NCBI RefSeq assembly: GCF_015354345.1
Contig: NZ_JADKYS010000001.1
Location: 930,001 to 994,000, forward strand
Source: Methylophilus sp. 14
GTDB taxonomy: Bacteria; Pseudomonadota; Gammaproteobacteria; Burkholderiales; Methylophilaceae
Reading direction: 5' to 3'
DNA length: 64,000 nucleotides
Part shown: piece by piece, positions 9,159-17,940 of the stretch
Numbering within the stretch: the stretch's first letter is position 1
How the letters are laid out: the number at the start of each line of letters is the position of its first letter
Notes under the pieces: model-generated
The model's database searches: none
What the model saw: only the letters and a program-made list of their open reading frames with translations
Told to the model about the DNA's origin: nothing
Translations under genes and position numbers: made by a program

Positions 9159-9686
9159 CTAATGGTCGCTGCTGCCGTGCCCGGCAATTTTGTCCATCCA
9201 GGCAAATAGCACGCCGGTGATGATAAAGGTCAGATGAATGCCCACCAGCCACGCCATTTGCTCGGTGGTGAAAGAAGCGGTGCCGGAGCTTTGGTGCACA
9301 AACGCTTTCAGCAGGTCGATGGCAGAAATCGCCACGATAGAACCAATCAGTTTGAGTTTCAGGCCAGAGTAATCGACTTTACCCATCCACTCCGGGCGGT
9401 CTTCGCTGTCGGCGGTATCAATACGCGACACAAAGTTTTCATAACCACTGAAAATCACCATAATCAGCAAGTTGCCCACCAGGGTGATGTCTACCAGCGC
9501 CAGCAATGAAAGCACGGTTTCCTGCTCAGAGAACGAGGCTAAGTGCGAGACGATGTGAAAAAACTCCTGGCCAAACTTCACCAGCAAAATAAACAAGCCA
9601 CCCACCAGGCCGAGATACATCGGCGCCATCAACCAGCGGCTTCTAAAAATCCAACCTTCTAACAATTTTTCTAAATAATGGCCCAT
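9159..9686 (-). CDS. UPF0114 (YqhA) family inner-membrane protein
   Basis: 175 residues, the usual family length. The N-terminus (LEGWIFRSRWLMAPMYLGL) and motifs VDITLVGNLL and VDYSGLKLKLIGSIVAISAI are typical of YqhA/UPF0114 proteins, with four membrane helices and an acidic cytoplasmic loop. Function is not established; a distant relation to ion-channel-like proteins has been suggested for the family. Single-gene unit with its own terminator. Confidence 0.88.
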   Translation of the reverse strand: MGHYLEKLLEGWIFRSRWLMAPMYLGLVGGLFILLVKFGQEFFHIVSHLASFSEQETVLSLLALVDITLVGNLLIMVIFSGYENFVSRIDTADSEDRPEWMGKVDYSGLKLKLIGSIVAISAIDLLKAFVHQSSGTASFTTEQMAWLVGIHLTFIITGVLFAWMDKIAGHGSSDH

Positions 9687-9730
9687 ATCAATTCCTATTT
9701 AATACAACTTTTATTGCCTATACCGAACTC

Positions 9731-9920
9731 AAATAAATATTCGAGCGGGATGAAGTGCAAGGCGCCCGGAACACAGAAACCGGACAACTAACGCAGTGTT
9801 GCGACGAAGGCTAACTCGCGCAGCGATGTTAAACGTAGTGGCCGAAGTCAATGTACATTTAGTACATGAGGATTTCGAGTACCGCGCAACGCAACAATTC
9901 GCCCGCGCAGTATTTATTTT
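9731..9920. repeat. Inverted-repeat-bounded intergenic element (MITE-like)
   Basis: A 190-bp non-coding block between the UPF0114 and CobW genes. Its ends are imperfect inverted repeats: AAATAAATATTCGAGCGGG (9731-9749) against the reverse complement of CCCGCGCAGTATTTATTT (9902-9919). Inside is a palindrome TGTACATTTAGTACA. The right end abuts the stop codon of the CobW gene. It looks like a dispersed repeat, but no second copy is in the window. Confidence 0.5.
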
Positions 9921-10958
9921 TTAAAACTGCGTCAGCATTGTGCGTACAGCTTCCTCATCAATCCCCTTGCCGATAATCACAATGCGGCTAATGGGCTCTT
10001 CTTCGTCCCAACCTTCGAGCAGCGTAGGCGGGTAGGGCGTAAAGTGCACCGCGTGTATCGCCAGCGGCGCAGGCGCATCTTCCACGTGCAAAATGCCTTT
10101 TAAACGCAGCAACTTTTCACCGTGGGTTTGGCATAGCTTGAGAATCACGCCTTTAAAGTCAGCCCACGCCATTGGCTTAGGCAAATACACCGTAAACGTA
10201 TTCACATCGTCATGCGCAGGCGCTTTAGGCAAAGTGCCTTTTTTCGCAGCACTAAACCCACTCGCAGGCGCACGCAACCAGCGCTGCGGGTTGGCCTGCT
10301 TGTTAGCAAAGTCAAACAACCCAACGTCAATAATCTGCATCGGGTCTATCTCGCCATGCGACACAAACTCTTGCGTCGCATTCGGGTTAATCTCAGTCAG
10401 CTTCGCCTGCAAGGCTGCAATCTGCTCAGGTGTCGCGGTGTCACGCTTGGTAATCAGCAACACATCCGCCACTGCGGCTTGTTTGAGCGCTTCTTTCTGC
10501 TGCTCAATCTGCTGCAAACCATATGCCGCATCTATCGTCACCACCACGGCGTCTAAACGATAAACCGACTCAATCACCGGCTCATTCATCAGGTTAGCCA
10601 AAATCGGGCCAGGGTCAGCCATGCCTGTGGTTTCAATCACCAGACGGTTAAACTGCGGCACGGCTTGCAAACTGCGCTTAAAAAATAAATCGCGCATGGT
10701 GTCCGCCAGCTCGTTTTTGAGCGAGCAACACAAGCAGCCAGAACTCAACAATACTGTGTTGTCAGCAATATGCTCGCTCTCAATGGTTTGCGAAATTTGG
10801 CTATTGGCAAAAATCTGGTCCAGGCCTGCCTCACCGAGTTCGTTAATGATCACGGCGGTGTCTTTCATCGCCGGGTTATGCAGCAGTTTGTTAAGCAGGG
10901 TAGTTTTGCCGCTGCCCAAAAAACCAGTGAGCAGCGTGACGGGGATGCGGTTGTCCAT
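9921..10958 (-). CDS. CobW/YjiA-family GTPase, putative metal chaperone
   Basis: 345 residues, G3E-family GTPase. Walker A GFLGSGKTT lies at residues 11-19, the metal-binding CxCC motif is in SGCLCCSLKNEL, switch residues follow in ETTGMADP, the specificity motif is TKRD, and there is a C-terminal CobW_C domain. These proteins deliver or sense metals such as zinc or cobalt. The metal cannot be named from sequence; no Zur box or metalloenzyme neighbour is seen. ATG at 10958 follows a short purine-rich site. Confidence 0.9.
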   Translation of the reverse strand: MDNRIPVTLLTGFLGSGKTTLLNKLLHNPAMKDTAVIINELGEAGLDQIFANSQISQTIESEHIADNTVLLSSGCLCCSLKNELADTMRDLFFKRSLQAVPQFNRLVIETTGMADPGPILANLMNEPVIESVYRLDAVVVTIDAAYGLQQIEQQKEALKQAAVADVLLITKRDTATPEQIAALQAKLTEINPNATQEFVSHGEIDPMQIIDVGLFDFANKQANPQRWLRAPASGFSAAKKGTLPKAPAHDDVNTFTVYLPKPMAWADFKGVILKLCQTHGEKLLRLKGILHVEDAPAPLAIHAVHFTPYPPTLLEGWDEEEPISRIVIIGKGIDEEAVRTMLTQF

Positions 10959-11080
10959 AGTATTTCTGATTAAACGAGAGTGGAGGGTATTTTAACGCGG
11001 ATGAATGTTGGTGATACTAAGTGTTTCAACTTATATGGTGATGTAGCCATAAATCACAAGAGGTTAGAAATTATTGTCTT

Positions 11081-12070
11081 CTATTGGATTGGTACTCTAC
11101 GAATAGCGCGAGCTCTGGCTGTGACAGGTTGCAGCATTTTTAAATGCCATTCAGCATCTGCAAGAAGTGAAGATACCTTCTCATCCGTCAGTAATCTTCT
11201 ATAGCTGTTTAATGTCGTTATCTTCGTCAGTTCTTTACGTATTGTTTTTAAATGTCTTATCCGAATTCCATGTGGGTCTTTTGCGAATGACTCCAATGCT
11301 TTCTCAATCAGGTCGGCAGGAATCTCTCGACAAGCAATAATTTCCGAAGCAACGTCAGCTAGTGGGTCAGGTGGAAACAATTTTTCACCTCCAGAAAACA
11401 TCTCAAGAAAGTATTCACCGATATGTTTTTGATGATTAAATTGCATCATCTTGACATCTGTCCAGCCATCAAAAGCGTGGCAGAATGGGAGCTCAGTCAC
11501 CCAGGCACACTGTTCGGTTGGTCTTGGCAAAGCTTGGGGACCTAGGGGGAAATAGTTATTAAGATTTATTGGGTTGACTCGATAGATGATTCCGGATCCT
11601 GAAGTCATTGGTTGCCAGCCGCTTTTGGTTTCGTAGCAAGTAGCAAAAAATGCGCTTACATTGAAATCATCTGTAAGATCGAGATATCCCGTGGGTATTC
11701 CATAGTGCTGTGCTAGTGCAATTCGATCAAGCTCTAGTTTTTGATTGGCAGCATGTGAGGTAATTGGATGGTGATCGAGTTCTTTGGAAAACCACCATGA
11801 TTGAGCAAGTCTAAGTACAATTTTGGCTTGATCTGAAATAGCATACTTCCATAATTCACCTGTATTTTGAGAGGTCATTCCCCTAGCAATAGAAGGTAAC
11901 ATAGGCGTGTAGCGTTTATTTTGCCCACGATACAAACTTTCTACCGCAAATGGAATTGCTCCTCTCTGATCTTCTTCGGAGTACCAATACCAACTTTTTT
12001 CTCGTCTGTTCTGATGATCAATAAAGTCTTTTGAGATTTCAAGGAGTATTGATGCAGGTACTGTTTGCAT
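11081..12070 (-). CDS. FRG-domain protein
   Basis: 329 residues with an FRG domain: YRGQNKRYTPMLPSIARG (about residues 47-64) and the signature AQHYGIPTGYLDLTDDFNVS with AFFA after it (about residues 139-162). FRG proteins are often found in mobile and defence regions, but their biochemistry is poorly known. Base composition is more AT-rich than the neighbours. It lies beside a broken higA and hicBA, so an acquired accessory role is likely. No membrane segment or signal peptide. Domain call is solid, function unknown. Confidence 0.8.
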   Translation of the reverse strand: MQTVPASILLEISKDFIDHQNRREKSWYWYSEEDQRGAIPFAVESLYRGQNKRYTPMLPSIARGMTSQNTGELWKYAISDQAKIVLRLAQSWWFSKELDHHPITSHAANQKLELDRIALAQHYGIPTGYLDLTDDFNVSAFFATCYETKSGWQPMTSGSGIIYRVNPINLNNYFPLGPQALPRPTEQCAWVTELPFCHAFDGWTDVKMMQFNHQKHIGEYFLEMFSGGEKLFPPDPLADVASEIIACREIPADLIEKALESFAKDPHGIRIRHLKTIRKELTKITTLNSYRRLLTDEKVSSLLADAEWHLKMLQPVTARARAIRRVPIQ

Positions 12071-12121
12071 ATGTAGTCAATACAGTAAAAGTTGCATAGG
12101 CTCAGAGTAAAATAAAGCTTT

Positions 12122-12382
12122 CTAAGCCGCTTTTTGTTCTAAGGGTTTTATTTTAATCAGTGTCTCTGCCATCTGTTCCTTTTGAGTGGCTGTTTCATAA
12201 TCCATTTGTAAGCCAGTCCAAAAGGCATCGTTTAATCCAAAGTACTTGGATAAACGTAAGCTTGTATCAACGGTAATCGCGCGTTTACCGGCAATAATTT
12301 CTGCAATACGCGCTTGTGAAACGCCAATCTCTTTTGCAAGGCGGTATTGTAAGGTTTTAACATATTTATGGTCAGATAAAAG
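12122..12382 (-). pseudogene. HigA-type antitoxin remnant, N-terminus lost
   Basis: The open frame reads HKYVKTLQYRLAKEIGVSQ, then ARIAEIIAGKRAIT, DTSLRLSKYFG and FWTGLQMDYE to a TAG at 12122. This matches the helix-turn-helix and C-terminal part of HigA/VapI-type antitoxins. No start codon precedes it: the frame is closed by a TAA (12383-12385). Upstream in the same frame lies a 23-codon open stretch (12383-12454, MINRLATLLESIK...) that begins inside the hicB stop region. No higB toxin is next to it. Interpreted as a truncated gene; a non-standard start or stop readthrough cannot be excluded. Confidence 0.75.
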
Positions 12383-12443
12383 TTAAAGCTCTCGATGTTT
12401 TGGGGTTAACAGAGACTTGATTGATTCTAAAAGGGTTGCCAGC

Positions 12444-12848
12444 CTATTTATCATGCGCCAACGCCGATAACGCCGCTCTTGCTAGAAAACCACTCCGTGT
12501 TTCGTGATTGCTGGCAACATAATGGTCAATACGATTAAGTACGAACTTAGGCAGGCTGATATTCACGCGCTCTGGTTTTGCATCCAATTCGGTTAAATCC
12601 ACATCGACAAATCCCCAGGCCGCCTCTTTAAACGCTGGCTGAGTTTTCAGCGTTTCAATTTCGCTGACCTTAATATCAACTGATTCACCCAGTTCTAAAA
12701 GAGTTTCGATATGTCCGATAATGGCTTCTTTGGCGTTTCTTAAGGCTTCGTCTACGGTGTCTCCAAAAGAGAAGCAACCAGGGACGTCTGGCACTGTAAC
12801 GCCATAACTGGAGTTGGGGTCTTTGTGAATGGCGATAGGGAATAACAT
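12444..12848 (-). CDS. hicB: HicB-family antitoxin
   Basis: 134 residues. An N-terminal HicB fold (VTVPDVPGCFSFGDTVDEAL) with the degenerate RNase H-like domain is followed by a C-terminal ribbon-helix-helix DNA-binding part (RVNISLPKFVLNRIDHYV). Neutralises HicA and represses the operon. Lies 15 bp downstream of hicA, so the order is toxin first, as is usual for hicAB. Confidence 0.93.
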   Translation of the reverse strand: MLFPIAIHKDPNSSYGVTVPDVPGCFSFGDTVDEALRNAKEAIIGHIETLLELGESVDIKVSEIETLKTQPAFKEAAWGFVDVDLTELDAKPERVNISLPKFVLNRIDHYVASNHETRSGFLARAALSALAHDK

Positions 12849-12863
12849 GCTATTTCCTTTCGG

Positions 12864-13046
12864 TTACTTTAAGCCTGCTTGTTTCAAAATACTACGCACG
12901 GTGCCTAGCGGTAAGTCCTTTTTGGGGTGCGGTACTGTAACCAGGCCAGGTTTGCTTGGGTGCTTTAAATGGTGATGACTGCCTTTTGTTCTGACGATTT
13001 GCCAACCATCTTCGTGCAGCATTTGCAGTAACGATTTGGAGTCCAT
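12864..13046 (-). CDS. hicA: HicA-family mRNA interferase toxin
   Basis: 60 residues, normal for HicA. dsRNA-binding-like fold with the catalytic His in KGSHHHLKHP and the conserved VPHPKKDLPLGTVRSILKQAGL end. Inhibits translation by cleaving mRNA. First gene of the pair with hicB; the promoter should lie between 13047 and 13127. Confidence 0.93.
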   Translation of the reverse strand: MDSKSLLQMLHEDGWQIVRTKGSHHHLKHPSKPGLVTVPHPKKDLPLGTVRSILKQAGLK

Positions 13047-13127
13047 TAAAGTGCCCTTGTTAAGTGCATTTTTGTGTATTTTTACACAAAAATGTGAGTG
13101 TGGTCAATCTCTGCTGCTTTAAAGCAG

Positions 13128-13646
13128 TTATGTTGTTGGCACATCAATTGGCGCCTCCAGCACGGATAAAAACGTCACCAAATGTTCTTCTAATTGCTTG
13201 CGTGCCTCAGCCGGTAGTAAGTCGAGTATGGCTTGTTCATTGGCAATATGTGCTTCCACGGCCTGATTAATCAAGTTCAATCCTGCTTCTGTGAGTTGCA
13301 CAGGCATACTACGCATATCTGCATCGCTTTTCACCCGTTCTACCAACCCAATTTTTTCCAGGCGTTGTAGTCGATGTGTCATGGTGCCTGAGGTGACCAT
13401 GAGTGATGAATACAGTGCTGTGGGTGCCAGGCAGTAGGGGTGGCCTGCGCGTCTTAAGGTGGCAAGCACATCAAACTCCCAACTGCTCATGCCGAACTGC
13501 TCAAAGGTTTGGTCTAGCTTGCGCCTGATCAGCATTTCGCAGCGTGCTAGTCGGCCTATCAGCCCCATCGGGCTTGGGTCGAGGTCTGGCCGCTCGCGGC
13601 GCCATTGGTCCATGATGTCATCGACCGCGTCGTTTTTTCTTGTCAT
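13128..13646 (-). CDS. MarR-family transcriptional regulator
   Basis: 172 residues with a winged helix-turn-helix at about residues 60-125 (WEFDVLATLRRAG...LMVTSGTMTHRLQRLEKIGLVERV) including the wing DADMRSMPVQLTEAG. Divergent from the MFS transporter with 107 bp between start codons, in which two matching inverted repeats occur. Probable autoregulator and repressor of the transporter, responding to a small ligand that cannot be named. Confidence 0.9.
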   Translation of the reverse strand: MTRKNDAVDDIMDQWRRERPDLDPSPMGLIGRLARCEMLIRRKLDQTFEQFGMSSWEFDVLATLRRAGHPYCLAPTALYSSLMVTSGTMTHRLQRLEKIGLVERVKSDADMRSMPVQLTEAGLNLINQAVEAHIANEQAILDLLPAEARKQLEEHLVTFLSVLEAPIDVPTT

Positions 13647-13663
13647 GTGTGCTCCTGATTTTG

Positions 13664-13677
13664 TCTTGACTTCAAGA
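13664..13677. promoter_or_regulatory. Putative MarR operator 1
   Basis: Perfect inverted repeat TCTTGA-CT-TCAAGA, 18 bp upstream of the marR start codon, in the divergent marR/MFS intergenic region. Confidence 0.65.
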
Positions 13678-13699
13678 TAAATTAACCATACTCTGAAAC

Positions 13700-13717
13700 T
13701 ATCTTGAAGTTAAGATA
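13700..13717. promoter_or_regulatory. Putative MarR operator 2
   Basis: Inverted repeat TATCTT-GAAGTT-AAGATA. Its centre TCTTGAAGTTAAGA matches operator 1 with one changed base in the second half. It lies 37 bp before the MFS start codon. Confidence 0.65.
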
Positions 13718-13753
13718 ACTCTTATATTAACCTAACTGGTGGAGACGTGTGTG

Positions 13754-14929
13754 ATGAATGTAGGGCGCTTGTGGCTGACGGTGGCAATTCTGTTGGTGGC
13801 AATTAATTTGCGTCCAGCGATGGCTGCGCTTGGGCCGTTGCTGGATTTAATTGAGCAGGCAACTGGATTGGATGCAACCGGGGCTGGCTTGTTGACCACG
13901 TTGCCGGTTTTCTTGATGGGGGTGTTTGCTTTATTGGGGAGGTTTTTACGCAAGGCGCTGGGCGAGGTGCGCGGCGTTAACTTAGGCATTACGTTGATTA
14001 TGCTGGCCTGTATCAGCCGTGCATGCTGGGGCTCGTCTATCGGTTTGCTGGCTAGTGCTGCGGTAGTTGGGCTGGGCATTGCTTTGGTGCAGGCACTGCT
14101 GCCGGGTTTTATAAAAGGGCAGTTTGGCGCAAACACTGGGCGGGTGATGGGATTTTATGCCACGGCGATTATGGGCGGTGCCGCAGTTGCTGCTGCGAGT
14201 GCCGCCAGACTTAATGAGTCACTGGGTTGGCAATACACACTGGCTGTATGGGCATTGCCTGCCTTGCTGGCTTTGATTGGCTGGAAAGGCGCAACAATGG
14301 CGCTTGTGCCTACAGATGCACCCGCTCGCCAGCAAGCGCCTATGCATTTCTGGCGCTATCGCAGGGCTTGGTCACTGATGTTGTTTTTTGGCCTAAGCAC
14401 GGGCGTTTATACGCTGATTCTGGCCTGGTTGCCGCCGTTTTATATTGAATTGGGCCAGAGCCGACAGTTGGCGGGCGACTTGCTAGCCGGACTGACGCTG
14501 ACAGAAGTGATTGCGGGGATGATGGTGGCCAGTGTGGTGGGCAAATATCCAGATCGCCGGCCTTTATTGTTAGTGGCGTTGGGTTGCACGCTATTGGGGT
14601 TAGCCATCATGATTATGTCACCCGTTAGTCTGGCATTGGCTGCGATAGTATTACTCGGCCTGGGCGTGGGGGCGTTGTTTCCGTTATCTTTAATTTTAGC
14701 GATGGATCATCTGGAACGGCCCGCATTTGCCGGTGACCTGGCGGCCTTTGTGCAAGGTGGTGGCTATATGATTGCGAGCCTGATGCCGTTTTTAGCAGGC
14801 TGGGTAAAACGGGAGTTTACGAGTTTGTCACTGGCTTGGGTAGGCGTGTTTGTCACGGTATTTGCCATCACTTTATTGGCATTCAAATTTTCACCTGCGA
14901 GCTATCGCAAGGCGTTCTCTGATAAATAG
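13754..14929 (+). CDS. MFS transporter, CynX/NimT type
   Basis: About 391 residues and 12 predicted membrane helices. The N-terminus (LVAINLRPAMAALGPLLDLI) carries the NLRPA motif of the CynX/NimT/YeaN group (cyanate, 2-nitroimidazole exporters). ATG 13754 follows a GGTGGAGA site; a GTG at 13739 is less likely. Divergent from the MarR regulator and probably controlled by it. Substrate unknown. Confidence 0.88.
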   Translation: MNVGRLWLTVAILLVAINLRPAMAALGPLLDLIEQATGLDATGAGLLTTLPVFLMGVFALLGRFLRKALGEVRGVNLGITLIMLACISRACWGSSIGLLASAAVVGLGIALVQALLPGFIKGQFGANTGRVMGFYATAIMGGAAVAAASAARLNESLGWQYTLAVWALPALLALIGWKGATMALVPTDAPARQQAPMHFWRYRRAWSLMLFFGLSTGVYTLILAWLPPFYIELGQSRQLAGDLLAGLTLTEVIAGMMVASVVGKYPDRRPLLLVALGCTLLGLAIMIMSPVSLALAAIVLLGLGVGALFPLSLILAMDHLERPAFAGDLAAFVQGGGYMIASLMPFLAGWVKREFTSLSLAWVGVFVTVFAITLLAFKFSPASYRKAFSDK

Positions 14930-15054
14930 TGCCGATTAAGCTGGTGTGCATCAGCTGATTTGCATTAGTCGGTCAGATTTTCTAAAACAACATTGCAATC
15001 ATGCGTGAGCTTCATTAAGATTGTATTACAAATGAATTACACGCGAGGTGCTTG

Positions 15055-15315
15055 ATGAAAACTGCGACGATTCCAGCTTTGCGGGTGGAGCCACAATTGC
15101 GCGATGCCGTTGAAGGCGTGTTGGCTGAGGGTGAAACACTTTCAAGTTTTATGGAGGAGGCGCTCAAAGCCAATATCACGCGCAGGCAGCACCAGCAGGC
15201 GTTTATTGCACGTGGGTTAGAGTCTGCCGCCATTGCCAGGCAAAACCAGGAGTATTACAGTGCAGAAAGTGTCTTGGATGAGTTGCAGGCCATGCTGGAT
15301 GCGGCAAAGCCCTGA
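15055..15315 (+). CDS. Antitoxin of a type II toxin-antitoxin pair
   Basis: 86 residues. The N-terminal part (IPALRVEPQLRDAVEGVLAE) looks like a ribbon-helix-helix DNA-binding domain. The C-terminal part is helical and Ala/Gln-rich, suited to wrapping a toxin. ATG 15055 has a GAGGTG site 5 bp upstream; TTG 15052 is rejected. The stop overlaps the toxin start in TGATG. Confidence 0.78.
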   Translation: MKTATIPALRVEPQLRDAVEGVLAEGETLSSFMEEALKANITRRQHQQAFIARGLESAAIARQNQEYYSAESVLDELQAMLDAAKP

Positions 15316-15611
15316 TGTACCGTATCCGCTTTACTAAAGAGGCGCGTGAAGATTTAAAGCGCTGGTATGCTTTTTTACTGAGTAAAGATCGGCGGGCCGC
15401 CAGTCAGGCATTAACCGCCATTCACCAGGCCATTGAGGCCATTAAATTTTTTCCTTATACCTGTCGCAAAGCCTTGGGCGATAACCCTTTTGTGCGTGAG
15501 TTGGTGATTCATTTTGGCGCGTATGGTTATGTGGCTTTGTTTGAGATTGAGGCCAATGACATAGTGACCATTATTGCCGTGCGGCATCAGCGAGAAGAGG
15601 ATTTCTTTTAG
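15315..15611 (+). CDS. RelE/ParE-family toxin
   Basis: 98 residues with the RelE/ParE fold pattern: YRIRFTKEAREDLKRWYAFL at the N-terminus, a central helix, and the C-terminal strand IVTIIAVRHQREEDFF. The ending with HQRE is usual for ParE-like members. Translationally coupled to the antitoxin by a 1-bp overlap. Its last 4 bp overlap the tail of the convergent c-di-GMP gene. Confidence 0.85.
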   Translation: MYRIRFTKEAREDLKRWYAFLLSKDRRAASQALTAIHQAIEAIKFFPYTCRKALGDNPFVRELVIHFGAYGYVALFEIEANDIVTIIAVRHQREEDFF

Positions 15612-17857
15612 CTGGTTTGTATAAACCTCGCAAAGTCTGCTGCTGGCAACGGCCTTGAGAATAAATAGCCTTGCACTTCATCACAGCCACAATCTCGCAA
15701 ATGCTTGAGCATGGCTTCGTCCTCCACGCCTTCGGCAATCACATCCAGGTTGAGCGTATGTGCCATTTGCACAATGGCGCGGACGATGGCGGCATCGTTA
15801 GGGTCGGTATTGATGTCGCGCACAAATGACTGGTCGATTTTGAGGCGGTCGATATTGAATTTTTTGAGGTAAGCGAGGCTGGAATAACCGGTGCCAAAGT
15901 CGTCGATGGCGAGTTTAACGCCTAGCTTTTTGAGCGTGTCGAGCTGGGCGAGCAGGTGGTCTATATCTTCTAGCAGGATGGATTCAGTGAGTTCCAGCTC
16001 TAGCAATTGCGGGTTCAGGCCGGTTTTTTCCAGCGCTTTAATAATCACTTTAGCCAGGTTGCCGCGGCGGAATTGCACAGCCGAGACGTTGACAGCCATG
16101 CTGAGCGCGGGCAGGCCGTTTTTCTGCCATTCCATGGCCTGGCGACAGGCTTCTTCTATCACCCATTCACCTATTTCTACAATCAGGCCGGTTTGTTCGG
16201 CAATGCTGATAAATTGCGCAGGCGGTTGTAGGCCATTTTGCGGATGATGCCAGCGGATAAGCGCTTCAGCACCGATGACTTGCGCGCTATTAAGGCTGAT
16301 TTGCGGCTGGTAGTGCAGCTCAAACTGGTGATGCGCCAGGGCTTCGCGCAGGCCGTAGGCGATATTCAAGTAGTGCAGACTGTCGGTATTGAGTTTTTCA
16401 GTGAAGAACCTGGCCGTGTTGCGGCCTTCTTCTTTTGCTTGCGACATGGCTTTGCGCGCGCGGCCGAACAGCTTTTCAAAGTCATTGCCATCGGTGGGGT
16501 ACACGGCGACGCCGATTGAGCAAGAGGTTGAAATATTGCTGCCAGCGAAAGCAAAGGGCGAGGAGATTTCGTTGAGCAAGGTATCGACGATGTAGCTGAT
16601 GGAATCGTCGTCTTGCATGTTATTGAGCAGGATAATGAATTCGTCACCGCCGTGGCGACAGATGCTGTCTGTCTCGCGCAAACAGGCTTTGAGGCGCTCG
16701 GCAAATAATCTCAGCAGTTTGTCACCTGAGGCATAGCCCAGTGAGTCATTGAGGAACTTGAAGTTATCCAGGTTGAGTGCCAGCAGGCCAATGTTGTGGT
16801 TCGCGGCGGCGGCAATAGAGATGGCGTTTTCCAATCTATCCCTGAACAGGGTGATGTCTGGCAAGCCGGTGAGTGCGTCGTGCGAGGACAGGTACTGGAT
16901 CTCTTTTTGTGCCGATTTGAGGTCACTGATGTCGCTGAACGTGCCGACATAATGGCTGACTTCACCCGACGCATTTTTTACTTCGGAGATGGAAATCCAT
17001 TCAGGGAATACCTCACCATTTTTGCGACGGTTCCAGATTTCACCGCGCCAGTGGCCAAAGTGGTCTACGCTTTCCCACAGGTTGCGGTAAAAGCCAGCGT
17101 CGTGCAGGCCTGAGGAGAGCACTTTTGGGGTTTTGCCTTTGACATCATCCAGCGTAAAGCCCAGCATTTTGGTGAATGCTGGGTTGACCGACAAAATCAC
17201 ATGGCGCGCATCTGTGACCATAATGCCTTGCTCACTGCCTTCGAACACTTTTTCAAACTGGCGCAGGCTTTCCTGGTATTTGTTGCGGTTGAGCACTATG
17301 CCTATGATGGAGGAGCCGATTTCTAGCAGCATGCGGTGAAACAGACTGGGCTCACGGTGCTCGAAGCTGGAGAGGGCAAAGGTGCCTATGACTTTGTTCT
17401 CGGCAGAAAAAATCGGGATAGACCAGCAGGCTTTGACGTCAAACTCATGGGCCAGATGGCGGATATCCTCCCAGCGCTCGTCTGTTAAGGTGTTGCTGAC
17501 ATATTGGACTTTTTGCTGGTAGATGACGTTGCCGCAGGAGCCGCCGCCAGGGCTGGGGCGCAAGCCGTTGATTTTGCCGATTTGTTCTGGACTCAGGCTG
17601 GGCGCAGCATAGACATTGAGCTGTTGATTGTGCTCGTCCAATAGCATGACGGAGCTGAAGGCATTGCTCAGCAGGCTTTCTTCCAGGCGGCAGATTTGGT
17701 TGATCACTTCCATGTGATCAGCGCCGCGCGCGACTGATTCCAGAATGGCGCGTTGTAATTTGAGCAGCTGATTTTGTTCTTCGATAGATAGCTGGCCGCT
17801 ATCCAGATGGTTAAGATGTGGAACCGATGACGCTGAAATGGTGGGTTGTACGCTCAA
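15608..17857 (-). CDS. GAF-PAS-GGDEF-EAL c-di-GMP enzyme
   Basis: 749 residues, no membrane helices. GAF domain at about 40-195, PAS with PAC at about 205-315 (GIMVTDARHVILSVNPAFTK), GGDEF at about 325-485 with intact RHGGDEFIILL, EAL at about 500-745 with intact EALIRWHHP, and DDFGTGYSSLAYLKK. Both catalytic motifs are complete, so it may make and degrade c-di-GMP, or use the GGDEF part as a GTP sensor. Cytosolic signal input through GAF and PAS. Confidence 0.93.
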   Translation of the reverse strand: MSVQPTISASSVPHLNHLDSGQLSIEEQNQLLKLQRAILESVARGADHMEVINQICRLEESLLSNAFSSVMLLDEHNQQLNVYAAPSLSPEQIGKINGLRPSPGGGSCGNVIYQQKVQYVSNTLTDERWEDIRHLAHEFDVKACWSIPIFSAENKVIGTFALSSFEHREPSLFHRMLLEIGSSIIGIVLNRNKYQESLRQFEKVFEGSEQGIMVTDARHVILSVNPAFTKMLGFTLDDVKGKTPKVLSSGLHDAGFYRNLWESVDHFGHWRGEIWNRRKNGEVFPEWISISEVKNASGEVSHYVGTFSDISDLKSAQKEIQYLSSHDALTGLPDITLFRDRLENAISIAAAANHNIGLLALNLDNFKFLNDSLGYASGDKLLRLFAERLKACLRETDSICRHGGDEFIILLNNMQDDDSISYIVDTLLNEISSPFAFAGSNISTSCSIGVAVYPTDGNDFEKLFGRARKAMSQAKEEGRNTARFFTEKLNTDSLHYLNIAYGLREALAHHQFELHYQPQISLNSAQVIGAEALIRWHHPQNGLQPPAQFISIAEQTGLIVEIGEWVIEEACRQAMEWQKNGLPALSMAVNVSAVQFRRGNLAKVIIKALEKTGLNPQLLELELTESILLEDIDHLLAQLDTLKKLGVKLAIDDFGTGYSSLAYLKKFNIDRLKIDQSFVRDINTDPNDAAIVRAIVQMAHTLNLDVIAEGVEDEAMLKHLRDCGCDEVQGYLFSRPLPAADFARFIQTS

Positions 17858-17940
17858 AGCAGTGTCCAGTCATGGATAGAGTGGTTCGTTTGCTAATCAG
17901 TGTTGCTCTTTTGTGAATTGATGTCAATAGGTCTCAAAGA

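Noticed and set aside
12383-12454. 23-codon frame beginning MINRLATLLESIK between hicB and the higA remnant
   Set aside because: Too short and without recognised similarity or a clear ribosome site; mentioned with the higA pseudogene only.
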